A stretch of 18,951 nucleotides of DNA from Larix sibirica (Eukaryota > Streptophyta > Pinopsida > Pinales > Pinaceae), in assembly GCA_004151065.3 (NCBI GenBank), contig NWUY0300053090.1, positions 4,931 to 23,881 on the forward strand, read 5' to 3'. Both the position numbers and the translations under genes were made by a program. Below, piece by piece: positions 1 through 9,688 of the stretch (its first letter is position 1; every line of letters begins with the position of its first letter). The notes under the pieces were generated by a model. The model saw only the letters and a program-made list of their open reading frames with translations. It ran no database searches and was not told the DNA's origin.

Positions 1-198
1 TAAAAGGGGAGTGACCCCCTGACATTGTAACACATGAGAGATAGAAGAAAGCATTGCAAGTTTTTTTTGAGTATTAATAAAAGATCTAAGTTGCCATTAC
101 CCCTTGGTTTTATCTATGTATAGCAGGGTTTCCATGTAAATTTTGTGTTCTATTGTTATTGTTGTTTGCTTCTATTTTTTATATATTTTACTAACACA
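1..198 (+). mobile_element. Copia-like 3' LTR at the window edge
   Basis: The window opens with a purine-rich run (1-11, TAAAAGGGGAG) that resembles a polypurine tract, followed at once by TG at 12-13. An AATAAA signal sits at 76-81. The stretch from about 103 to 160, with a 'ggtttccatgtaaa'-type motif followed by a T-rich tract, resembles the R-U5 part of plant Copia LTRs, as I remember that family. The segment closes with CTAACACA near 198, and no primer-binding site follows, as expected for a 3' LTR whose element body lies to the left of the window. The family call is from resemblance only, and the right boundary is uncertain by a few bases. Confidence 0.45.
76..81 (+). promoter_or_regulatory. 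Polyadenylation-type signal AATAAA in the LTR
   Basis: AATAAA at 76-81 lies where the end of the R region is expected in a short Copia LTR. On its own the hexamer is common in AT-rich DNA; only the surrounding LTR-like context supports it. Confidence 0.3.
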
Positions 199-1187
199 AA
201 AACCTCTCTTCCAACTCTTAATGCACCTAACTGAGACACATGTAAAAATAGTTTTCCATTACGGAATGGCAAACAAAATTTAAATAACAAGCACCTTGGC
301 ATCCCACAAGGAACTTGGGCCACCGATCTTCCCTATATCTCCACCATTAGATCTTACAATCACGTAACTTCATAGATCCACTCTAGATCATAAAATGAAG
401 CTATCCCACCATTGATTTGCCTCCAACTTGATCGAGAATTAGCTTGCTACAACATGGAATAACATTAAATCCGCTCACATGACACATTTTGGTTTGTTGG
501 TAATAAAATTCGGGCCCACTATATGTGACATCATCACACACCAACCCACAGTTTTCCACCTTTAATCGCTAAAGCAATATCAGGTTGATGATGAAATGGT
601 TTTAAATAACCACCTTCCTGACCTGTAATGAATATAAGGTTGCCATGCCAAATCAATGGTTTTGGAACTTCGGGTCAATGACATATAATTGATATTTGAT
701 TATGTTCGTGACCCAATGAATACAAGGCATTGATCTGACAAATCAATAACCCTTGAATATGGGCATAACACAACTTATCCATGACACCTTTAATAAAAGT
801 TTTGTGGAGTAAGATGCAACACTGATTTAGTATCATGAGAGAAAATTTTGGTAATCATGTACATGTTTGGTACTAAGGGGATCACCACATCAGCAAAAAA
901 TGGTAAATATACTTCATAGGCTTGATTTTCTTTGGTTTTGAGTAGGAAAAGAAGGGGGCTTAGATTTAACGATGTGCTATTAGGAATCCAAGTCCCAATT
1001 GTAGCTACCGTTGAGGGTAATGATGTATGTTAATGTTGATGAACAAATTACTACTTTTAGTTCTATTTCTATTTCCTTTTTCCTTTTTTCTTTTTTCAGA
1101 TGGATTAAAACTATGGTTCTCTTAGAATTGAAAAATAGTGGACCGTTTTCCTTTATGAAATTCATTAAATGATAGTTTGGGAATAAT
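199..1187. other. AT-rich intergenic sequence, nothing recognised
   Basis: There are no long open frames on either strand, no tRNA-like motif and no clear repeat pair. The short minus-strand frame at 980-1165 is low-complexity (a Lys/Glu/Ile-rich translation of a T/C-rich tract) and I do not regard it as a gene. This stretch appears to be the host-side sequence into which the LINE at 1203-2810 inserted. Confidence 0.6.
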
Positions 1188-1202
1188 GGGCCTATCCGTA
1201 TT
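1188..1202 (+). repeat. Left target-site duplication of the LINE insertion
   Basis: The 15 bases at 1188-1202 (GGGCCTATCCGTATT) match 2811-2825 (GGGCCTATCCATATT) at 14 of 15 positions. The left copy abuts the point where the RNase H reading frame begins; the right copy abuts the A-rich tail. A duplication of this length is typical of target-primed reverse transcription by LINEs, and unlike the 4-6 bp made by LTR elements. Confidence 0.8.
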
Positions 1203-1620
1203 AGGGGTGGTGGGCGCGGGAAGGGGGGGGTTCTTCTAGAGCCTGGAGGAACAATAGTGAATTCTTTTTTCTAGGGCCTAGGAATAACCTCCAATAATCA
1301 AGATGAATGGCATGCCCTAATGTTGGGGGAAGAATACTTATTCTCTCTCAAGGTTCGAAAGGTGATTATTTTTTACGACTCCTTGATTGTTATTCACTCT
1401 ATTAGGAAATACATAGCTAAGGCTGAGTCTAACCAAGGAAGGACCCAAAGGCGCATCCTCTGCATTCTTAAAGAAATCCCAAAACTAAACCTCATGTACA
1501 TCAGGTGGCATAACAATGGGTTGGAAGACAACTTGGATAACCAAGGATTCAACTTGGACAAAGGGGTATGTGTCCAAAAAGATGGACATCCTCACCGTAG
1601 GTGGATTCCCTATCCCCTCA
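1203..1620 (+). pseudogene. RNase H domain of a LINE polyprotein, N-terminally truncated
   Basis: The frame runs without a stop from 1203; the first Met codon, at 1320, is internal. RNase H would degrade the RNA strand of the RNA-DNA hybrid made during retrotransposition. Visible landmarks in order: a GGVLLEPGGTIV-type beta strand (about 1224-1259); SNNQDEWHAL (1290-1319), matching the family's 'TNNxAEWxAL' with catalytic Glu at 1305-1307; the VIIFYDSLIVI strand with Asp at 1377-1379; and IRWHNNGLEDNLDNQG, with the conserved His at 1509-1511 and a catalytic Asp candidate at 1527-1529. The first catalytic Asp, normally in strand 1, falls before the truncation point and is lost, so the domain cannot be active. 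A Gypsy archaeal-type RNase H has a similar motif, but the LINE-style duplication favours a LINE. Confidence 0.75.
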
Positions 1621-2459
1621 CCCCTTATGGCCTGCCATCTCATGGTATTAAATTCAGTTGGTGTTTGCATTGGTTTGAAAGGACACTTGGCCCTTGGAAG
1701 GATCGAGGCTCATCACACTTGGGGGTTATTTCTCCCTCATGCGGTGTCCTTATTTCGCATGCTCCTCTTCCTTCACCTACTTGGTATTTAATGGATGATT
1801 TTTATATCTCCTCAGAGGCTTGTGGGATATCCTCACTCAGAGATATCCCTGCAATGCCTTGCCTCTTGCATGGTCTCGACGATGAAATCTATCTGGTTCT
1901 GGTGTTAGGTTTCGAGATGGCCCTCGGTTTTGATTTTGGTTTCCCATTGTGGCTATGGTCACTTCCAATGCATTTGAAGTTAACTGCAAACGATGTTGGT
2001 GGTATTTACTCTCTTCTCTTCCTTATTTTGTAGGGTCCCTTTGCTTTCTTGAGGATATGCTCTCCTCTTTCAGGACTGGCCCTGTTGGGGACTGTGGGGA
2101 GGTCTGCTTTCCTGGTTGGAGGCCTTAGGGACATGTGCCTTGGTTCGTCACTCTTGCGAAGGGGTAGGGGCCTTCCAAGTCTCACGATGCCTGGCTTGAA
2201 GGCTAACTTGCGAGCAACCAGGGATGAAATACAAGACGTCAAGAATATGATGTGGGTTCTGAACTCATGTATGGAAGAAATGGTCGAGGATGGGTAACAA
2301 ATATCATACCATATTTCACTCCTAAACACTAGAATGGATGATGTGGAGGACAACGTTCGGGTGCAAGGTGGACAAATTGCCAGGATTTTAGTGAATAAGG
2401 ACAAACTCCTCAACTTGGATCAGGAGAGTAACTACCAGGGAAATTATGAAGTAGTGTAG
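1621..2459 (+). pseudogene. Downstream in-frame extension with a coiled-coil-like end
   Basis: The same frame as the RNase H continues for another 280 codons or so, to the TAG at 2457-2459. Only two stops interrupt it (2031-2033 and 2295-2297). The middle is rich in Pro, Leu, Gly and Trp and matches nothing I know. From about 2187 the translation becomes charged with heptad-like hydrophobic spacing (DEIQDVKNMMWVLNSCMEEM). After the second stop it carries on in frame with MDDVEDN and GGQIARILVNKDKLLNLDQ, again coiled-coil-like. Plant LINE proteins usually end near the RNase H, so this could be an unusual C-terminal extension, a second frame, or a captured fragment. No function is assigned. Confidence 0.4.
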
Positions 2460-2810
2460 ACGGTTCCTGAAGAAGTCTCTATTTGCTAGCCAGCAAAGGA
2501 AATTATTGAGTTGGACTTTTCCAGGCAAGCTCTATAATGCTTGACTCTGCAACTTAGCCTTCAGTTTTTGTTCCAACTTCCTACTATGTTCTTTTTCTAT
2601 GCGGTGTTCTCATGACAGTTTCATAGTCCCTATAGCTGTAGTTTTTCGTTTCATTTTGGAAGGTTTTGTTTTTAATGTTAAGAGAGGGGGGAATTTTGGA
2701 CAGTAATGCCTTTCATGTGTTCCCCTCGATAGCAAGATGACTGTTTGTAATTCTTGGCTGTAACTCTTAGCTTTTTAATATAAAAATTGTACTCGTTTTG
2801 TTAAAAGAAA

Positions 2811-2825
2811 GGGCCTATCCATATT
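2811..2825 (+). repeat. Right target-site duplication of the LINE insertion
   Basis: This is the partner of 1188-1202, with one mismatch at position 11 (G on the left, A on the right). It directly follows the TTAAAAGAAA tail. Confidence 0.8.
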
Positions 2826-5339
2826 GTTATGTTTCCAAAAACCAAACAACAATTCCTTTGTAATTTCAAAACGAGGAAAAATTACAAAATTCATGAAAAA
2901 GCATAAAACTACTTGACAGAGCTTGGAAAAACAAGCATAGTTTGATAAATATCTACTCCTGATTAAAACCAAGGATATGAAGATGAAGTATTTCATATGA
3001 TGAGAAAATATATATCTCCATAATTATCATCACAATCTTTTATTACTTGGAATAAACCAACCAAATTGCTCATTAGGCTATTTTGCCAATTTTTGTCAAT
3101 TTTGGAAAAATCTGTAACATACAAAATTTTGTGTTGGGTAAAAACTCAATTATGGAATTCTATATGAGGTTGCATACAAATTTTACCATCCCCAAAAGTC
3201 GTTCATCCAAAAATTCATGCATTATTTGGTTTGATGGAGAAGTGATTAATTTGTTGACATAGTTTTGGTATGCTTATTTGAAAGATGATATATACAAAGA
3301 ATGACATATACAAAACTCTAATGGTATATACAAAGATGGATATGTTTTTCAAGACAACAAACTTGTTGTAGAAATAAAAGGTATGATGCAGTCAATCATG
3401 TATAATTAAACCCAGAGTAAGATGTACCATATATAAAGAATGTAAAAATCAATAATAATTGTGTATGAATTAGTATTTAATAAAGTTTATATCAACAAAA
3501 CAATAAATGACTCACATCTTTCCTTTTCTAAATGTCACTCTTATTTATGATACTCTTGTTGGGTACGATGTGATCACGAGGTGGTTGTTGTTGTTAGAAA
3601 GCTATAATTTGAACTAGAATGTGCCTAGAATTAGTCTTGGAAAGGGTTGGGTAAAAATGCCTTATTACTTGCTTCCATCTCTAGCTTCGTTGAATCATTT
3701 ATGTCCTCAACCTTTGATAGTATTTAGAATTCCTATATCTCAGGTCATCTTTGGGATTGAGGAATTTGTTCTATTAGTGGTTTTGGAAGTTCACTTTGAT
3801 TGCTTACCAATACTTGTGAACTTTTCATCATCTTCGTCTAGCCCCTCAAGATGCTTCATGCATGAAGTGCCAAACCTAAAAGATGTTGTGTAGATGTCTA
3901 ACCCCACCCAACATAGTTGGTCCATAAGGGGTGAATTACCTGCCTATTGACGCTGATGAATTCTTGATTGTTGTGGTCTAACCCCTTGATATTTTCCATG
4001 TGATAACATGCTAATATAATTGGTTACATATTACCAACTATGGCTAAAATACCAAAAGAAAGTACGGTGGGGTTTTTAAACATAATGGATGTTGCTCCAA
4101 ACATATGAAATAATATTAATCATTAAAATTTCAACTTTGAACTAAACATTGTGATTGAACATTCAAGTTTGAACAATAAAAATCATGAAGGATAACACAA
4201 TAACATCACAAATCACAATTCAGCTCCAAAGGAAGCCCTAAACGCTTAAAGATACAAATAATCCATCAATACTAAAAATTTGAAACGACACTCATTAACT
4301 AGATGCATTATAATCTAATGTATTAAAAACGATAATCGGTTGAGGATCCAACCATACCAGAACTGGAAATTGATCTAGTTCAACTGGTGTTTAAAAATAT
4401 TTCAATACATGGCTACTCTTTTGGTCAATACATGTGTACACTCCGAAACATGTTTTATTGTTGCAATTAATTAGAATTACTAATCACTACATAGTTCAAT
4501 GTTATCCTTATGTCAAGGAATAAGCTTTTATCGGGAAAAATATATGATGTTTAATTCGACACTTAAATTGTCAACTGAGGTTCGTAAGCTTCAAAGTGTT
4601 GACATAGGAAATGTAGTACTAGAGCACCTATCCTATCCTAAAGTCGTCATCTACTTCAAAAATCCAAATTCAAAATAAAGACAACTAAACTATTCAAAGA
4701 AATGCATCAATCACTCAAACTAGAATGAACTAAACCTATCTATCTCAATTTTAAAGAAAACATGCCTTTAATAAAGTTGCAGGAAATAAATATGTCTAAG
4801 AATACTCTTTTCTATGCAATTGCTAAGGCCAATGCCAAGCAATGTAATCAAAGGAATCTGGAAATACAGTCACATTCATAAATAAAACACAATCAAACTT
4901 TCAACTCAGGAATTACTCTCCAAATGTGTACACCCAAATACAAAGAAACCATAAATCAAAAGGAAGTGGAATATGAGAAGAAAAACAAATGCACTCTAAA
5001 CTATGAACCTTAAAATTACAAATGCACTTAAGAATTTGCACGACGAACACTTATGATGAATGAATGGAATAGAATATGAGAAAAGAAGGAATGCTTTCTT
5101 TTTATGATAGATTGACTGCATATAAATGATAATGCTTTTGAAGGACAACAATCATTTAACCAGAAAACAATTATAGAAGCAACATGTTTATGTAAAATGG
5201 AGGATGGTTTAAATTGCTTTCTATAGATCACATTAGCGCAAGTAATAATCATTCAAAGATGTTTTTCAATAATAAGTAGTATCATGACGTGGAAGATGTT
5301 ACCGCAACTAAATAATAGAATTTTACAAAACTTACTTGG
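2826..5339. other. AT-rich intergenic sequence, nothing recognised
   Basis: I read both strands and saw no conserved domain, no tRNA or rRNA motif and no strong repeat pair. The open frames here (2775-2996 minus, 3621-3893 plus, 5028-5252 minus) are at most 90 codons long, show no family motif and have compositions expected of AT-rich noise. The part near 5000-5340 may be the 3' flank of the decayed transposase gene that follows. Confidence 0.55.
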
Positions 5340-7260
5340 GATGTTAGACTTGGCATTGAAGTTAAATATTATGTACTAATTCTTTGGCAAGGGTTATTGT
5401 CTCTCTTGGATTACTCTGGAAATGCAACAAAATATATGACATACATTGCAAAATGAAAATAAAAATTTCTTAAATTATTTTTTTAGACAACTTACCTCCA
5501 CTATGGGTGTGATTTCAACTTGGTCATTTTGTACAATAGGAGCCTATTCATATTAACAATGTGATATTAGAATTCAAAACATCATGAGTGTAAAAATGTA
5601 TGCCGAAAGAAGAGTAAAGAATTGGATACTAACACTTTCATTGCCGACTAAGTTTTCCTTCTCCATAGATTCTACTCTTTCATGAGTTCAACTATTGTTG
5701 CTTTTATAGATGAGATTTCTTGTACATTTTCTTTGATTGTAGCTTCGCTTGCAACTAAGGCATCCATGTACAATTTTTTCCAAACAAGTTAATTGATGTA
5801 ACTCCTAGGAAAACCATACGACATTGACCTATCACATCAAGCCCTAATACCCTTGCAAGGGCATCATCCCTACTTGCAAATTGTTTAGTTGCAACTTCAG
5901 ATTGTGCTTCTTCAATTTTTTTCTAGAATTTTCATGCAATTAAAGAAAATCATATTAGAAAACATTTTTAATATGTAAACTGGAATTCTAAATAGTATCT
6001 AAATTACAAGGTTGAGAACTTACTATTTTTCTCCAACCACTGGTGTGATTAGAGTGCCATCCTTCTTTTGTTGGAACTTCTTCCCTAGGTAACCACTATT
6101 TATGGGTGTAGTATCATCAAAGGATCTAGATTTTTTCTAGTTACAACAAGCAAAATATTATGGTTAAGTTCTGACATTAAAATGAGTCCAAGCTATGTTA
6201 ATATTTATCACAAATACTTACCATATTATCTTCGACCGTTTGATAACCTCGTCGTATGGAGTTGTGCAAGTCCCCCTCTTTTCCTCTATTTTCCGTATTT
6301 TTTCTCTTTATCTCTTGCAACTCAATTGAAAAAAGAAGAAGCCAACATTACAAACCACTAGCCATTACAAGTAACTTGATTCTAATATATGAACTTTTTT
6401 CTTACATGGAATTAGATTGTAGTCCATGATTGGAGAAACTCTCTCCAAATTGTCTCACTTATCCTATTTGGAGGAACATTTATTAATCTTTTCTCACCAT
6501 TATCATAAGGATTGCAATATTTTTTGGTTAACCGGTACTTGTGACTATTTTCCTTATGGCCTATAGATTGCATACAATAAATTTTAAGGATGGGTGGGAT
6601 TATGAATTTTGGTTGGAACATATAAGCAACACATTATTAGATGTCATCCATTGCTTGAAAATAAACATTGAAGTCATGCAAAAATACAAATGGAATGAAC
6701 ACATATGCAAATGTATAATACTCATATTTATGATGTCCCACAAGTCCTCTAGTTGATTTGACACCTTCCTCCAATCAAAATACGTGATTGGAGCAATTTA
6801 CCTAGCAAGTATACCTAATGATGATGCTAGCTTCACAAAGCTTGGGCCAATGGGTTGGTTCCTTTCATTAATATAACTTTCATTTTTTTCATCCAATTTA
6901 TTAATATCCACACATTTAGTTGGTACTCTACACTTCTTGTCTTTCTTAGTTGGTGCTTGTGTAGAGAGATCATCCCCTTCTCTACTATTATGTTGATGGC
7001 ATGCTTGTTTGTGAACATGTTCTGTAGAAGAAGGGCATCTACAAGTATTATGGATTTCTTAATAGTAAAAATATAGTTATGAAAAAATTAAAAAATTATG
7101 AATTAGTGAGCATATTGTCTTCTTCATGTTGCACCTATTCCTTATTCAAAGGATATGGGTCTTTGTAATTTATTTCACTACTATAATTAATAGAATCATT
7201 TGAAGGCGATACATGTGTTTTTTTGCATGCTCTTGTTAGAGTTTCCTCTTCTTATCCACT
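5340..7260 (-). pseudogene. Decayed En/Spm (CACTA) plant transposase gene, multi-exon
   Basis: Minus-strand pieces, read in order, follow the layout I associate with Ptta/En/Spm-type plant transposase proteins. About 7095-7255: Ser-rich leader (THVSPSNDSINYSSE). 6730-7038: KKDKKCRVPTKCVDINKL, then NQPIGPSFVKLASSLGILAR and ITYFDWRKV. 6405-6600: HKYRLTKKYCNPYDNGEKRL and IWREFLQSW. 6222-6320: LQEIKRKNTENRGKEGDL. 6024-6136: GKKFQQKKDGTLITPVVGEK. About 5640-5922: SRDDALARVLGLDVIGQCR with GVTSINLFG. 5496-5543: a short exon-like piece; 5340-5417: a possible C-terminal scrap. Splice-like junctions remain, such as GTAAGT donors at the ends of several pieces. Stops in the frame (after LGILAR, after NKE and after WMP) show the gene is dead. 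The protein would bind transposon ends; the catalytic TNPD-like gene was not found. Confidence 0.7.
6222..6320 (-). pseudogene. Transposase exon with conserved splice-like ends
   Basis: This is the best-preserved exon of the CACTA pseudogene. On the minus strand it follows a T-rich tract ending in AG-like sequence at about 6321 and ends with ATATG before GTAAGT at 6221-6216. It encodes KNTENRGKEGDLHNSIRRGY, corresponding to the 'NRAK...HT/GS' part of the family. It is listed separately because the donor is a near-consensus site and gives the strongest sign that the gene was spliced. Confidence 0.5.
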
Positions 7261-8854
7261 ATAGACAAGAATTTTAGTAGAGATATGTATAGCATTTTCA
7301 TATGATAGAAATATACACTATATTGAATAAAGAAATAAAATGTTGTGTTTCTAAATATTTACCTATGGATGTTACCTTCTCCATTTTCTCCCTGTCATAT
7401 CATAATTTGTTTTCCCTATGTTTTCTCAAATGGATTAGAGTACTACTTGGCTATAACATATTAGATAGCTTTTAAGGTACAAGACAACATATTCTAAACG
7501 TGAAAATGTTATTAAAAGAATGATATAGTTCAAAGCACATACACTCACTTAGCTCCATATGTGCACTTGTGCACAACCTGCAAAACAAAAAAAGTTTGTA
7601 TCATTACTTAACCATAAGGAATATCAAAACACCAGGAAACACCCATATACTAAAGAAACTAGGTGTACACAGTTGGCTTAAACAATAATGGGTTCATTGC
7701 ATTTTTTTTTAATTGCTTGCTTTCATTATCCTAGTGGCACTCTTCTCATTTTACATGCTATCCACCCCAAAATATCGAGAGCAGGTGGAGGTGGTTGAGG
7801 TCCATTGCTACATTATCATTTTGTGCTTGAATATGCAAAGACATGTTGGTGATTGTAACCCCTCTACCAATCTAAATGAAATTCAAGGTAGAACATATTA
7901 ATCAGAGTATCATCATGACATTTCTAGAGACAAAAAAGAAATTCTACACAAATTAATTGTGAGGATGACAGACTTCCAAAAGAAAGGGATTGGGAAAAAT
8001 TGGCCATAGAAAGTTGTGGACTAGTTCTAGGATACATTGGCTTTCTTGCAATACCATGTTGTAGGTAACACTAAGAATTTCAAATGCATAGCACAACCAA
8101 CAAACTAGTATTAGAGGAGATAGGGAATCTATGTAAATCCTATGGATCCATAGTCCTACCTCCCAATTATCAGTGCAAACTCTATGGGATGGTCATTCAT
8201 TTCCATTGTTATGAATGACAACCCCTGGGTGCATGGATTACATTTGGGTGGAGATGTGATATTTATTAGGGTGATTTGATCCAAGACAACCAACAAAAGT
8301 TGCATTGTGATCAAACAATTTTTATGTTTGGGCATGGATAGGAAAAACCATTTTTGAACATAATTAACATTGGACATTGTTTCGGGTACTACCCAAGAGA
8401 TGTCAATGGACAATACTTACCAGAAAATACATAATGACCGCATTCAAAAGGCCGATTGAGATGAGAACCTATGTCATTCGATGTAATAGAAAATAGGGGA
8501 GGTGGAACTTGAGATCGAGCATGCAACTCGACTTAAGTTTAATTTGTCATTTGACCTAAACACCATGGCTATAATAGGAGATATAATATGCACTAGCCAT
8601 TGTAATTAGATTAATTGATTGAATAAATAAATGGTAGAAATGCAGAATCAAAGACTTAATGACATAAACACTTAATAAATTTGGAAACACCTTATGGCAT
8701 TCCGTAAACACTGAAAGGATTTATAATTAAGGAAACTATGAAGCACTTAATGGTGAGAACTTGAGTGGGACTAGATCCGAGATCTTCCCTAGAAAACTCG
8801 GTCGCATGGCATACAAATGCATGGTCACTTCAAATTGGAATCTATGGTCATAGG
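7261..8854. other. AT-rich sequence with weak coding-like scraps on the minus strand
   Basis: No gene can be named. On the minus strand a good 3' splice-site-like tract (TTTTTTTGTTTTGCAG, about 7580-7595) precedes a short open piece. A Pro-rich piece (QPPPPALDILGWIACKMRR) lies around 7740-7800. They could be upstream exons of the CACTA gene or chance. Frames at 7713-7901 plus and 8156-8413 minus match no family I recognise. Confidence 0.35.
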
Positions 8855-9025
8855 TGTCACGAACCTAATGAACAAGCTCAATTTTTTGATTTCCATCAAT
8901 CCGTGCGGCACTACCCGGAAGCTAACCAAGGGCATGACCATCTCAGAAGCACTCCAACAGACTACGCCTAACCTGCGAAATTACCTATTCCTACCTCCTG
9001 AACTTCTACACTTAGTCAATTTTCC
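8855..9025 (-). mobile_element. Truncated LTR fragment of the 9902-14490 family
   Basis: Starting with TGTCACGAACC, these 171 bp align base for base with the first part of the LTRs at 9902 and 13859 (U5 end, by the minus-strand orientation inferred below). The match includes the shared stretches around ACTACGCCTAACCT and TACCTCCTGAACTTCTAC. By eye the copy is closer to 13859-14030 than to 9902-10080, which has a small expansion of TCCTAC. Homology stops at 9025, next to the ambiguous base at 9026. No primer-binding site lies to its left, so it is a fragment and not the boundary of a complete element. Confidence 0.8.
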
Positions 9026-9026
9026 N
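9026..9026. other. Ambiguous base (N) at a repeat breakpoint
   Basis: This is the only N I saw in the window, and it sits exactly where LTR homology ends. Other copies continue with AATTACATGTAC; here unrelated sequence follows. It may mark an unresolved consensus or a closed gap. Confidence 0.7.
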
Positions 9027-9397
9027 TTGTTTCACTATTAATGTTGTCATGAACTGCGTCCGGTTACATTGTCATCATAACTCGTGGGTGCCCTTCATTT
9101 AGAATAATAGAGTAGGGTTATGGTGGTGGTTTTCTGGGGTTGAACTGAGGATTAGCACAAATGATATCCTTTAGTACTGTCAATTAAAAAGTGTATCAAA
9201 CCTGTGTTTTCTTTTCTTCTGATAAAACCATGTTTCCATATTTAGTAGCTCTAAGAAGATTCACATCGGGAGATCCGTCTCATTGAAGACACACTGCTGA
9301 ATTTTGCTCTGGGAATGCTGAGACTCTATCTCTGCCTTTACCAATTTAATTCTTAGATGAAGCATCTGAACAACTTTCATTTATTACCCAGGGCTCC

Positions 9398-9443
9398 CAA
9401 TCATTGTTGCTTTCAAAACTCAATCATTGTTGCTTTCAAAACT
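9398..9443 (+). repeat. Perfect 2 x 23-bp tandem duplication
   Basis: The 23-bp unit beginning CAATCATTGTTGC occurs at 9398-9420 and again at 9421-9443 with no difference visible. Identity suggests a recent slippage event relative to the old elements nearby. Confidence 0.85.
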
Positions 9444-9588
9444 TGTTACTCGTTTGAGAGTGACGAGGCCCTGCGAGATAGCAAATGCTAATGTGAATTA
9501 TGACAAAATTCTTTGAGTTCTATTGGTTGTTGCTCATCAGTTTTGAGTGTGTTTTCATATTCATGATTTTGTCACATTTTGGCAAGCA

Positions 9589-9688
9589 TTCTTCTACCGA
9601 CATCCGAAGTTATATGCTTCTTTGTTAACTCATTCAGGTTCTTTTACCTGCATATGAAGTTATATGCTTCTTTGTTAACTCATTCAGG
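9589..9688 (+). repeat. 2 x 50-bp tandem duplication
   Basis: The last 33 bases of each unit (9606-9638 and 9656-9688, starting GAAGTTATATGC) are identical, and the first 17 are similar (CTACCGACATCC against TTACCTGCATAT). The spacing is 50 bp. Confidence 0.85.

Larger units (their letters stand above)
1203..2810 (+). mobile_element. 5'-truncated LINE (non-LTR retrotransposon) insertion
   Basis: This 1.6-kb insertion is bounded by a 15-bp imperfect target-site duplication. It starts abruptly inside an RNase H domain, so the reverse transcriptase and endonuclease parts are missing. It ends with a T-rich and A-rich tail (about 2772-2810: AATATAAAA, then TTAAAAGAAA) next to the right duplication. 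Truncation at the 5' end and an A-rich 3' end are the normal outcome of incomplete target-primed reverse transcription. Base composition is more GC-rich than the flanks up to about 2460. The copy is old: the duplications differ by one base and the frame holds stops. The clade is probably plant L1-like with RNase H, inferred from the domain alone. Confidence 0.75.

Noticed and set aside
2670-2700. Polypurine tract of an LTR element (AGAGAGGGGGGAATTTTGG)
   Set aside because: No LTR pair or PBS goes with it, and it lies inside the LINE insertion defined by the 15-bp duplication.
3621-3893. 90-codon plus frame as a gene
   Set aside because: No motif, no splice or promoter context, and composition like the surrounding AT-rich DNA.
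7160-7185. CACTACTATAA at about 7167 as a CACTA terminus
   Set aside because: It lies inside the transposase relic's coding-like segment, and no matching terminus or 3-bp duplication was seen.
8765-9041. Small proteins of 68 and 74 codons
   Set aside because: Both are translations of the LTR fragment at 8855-9025; the same pseudo-protein appears at 13848-14072, also within an LTR.
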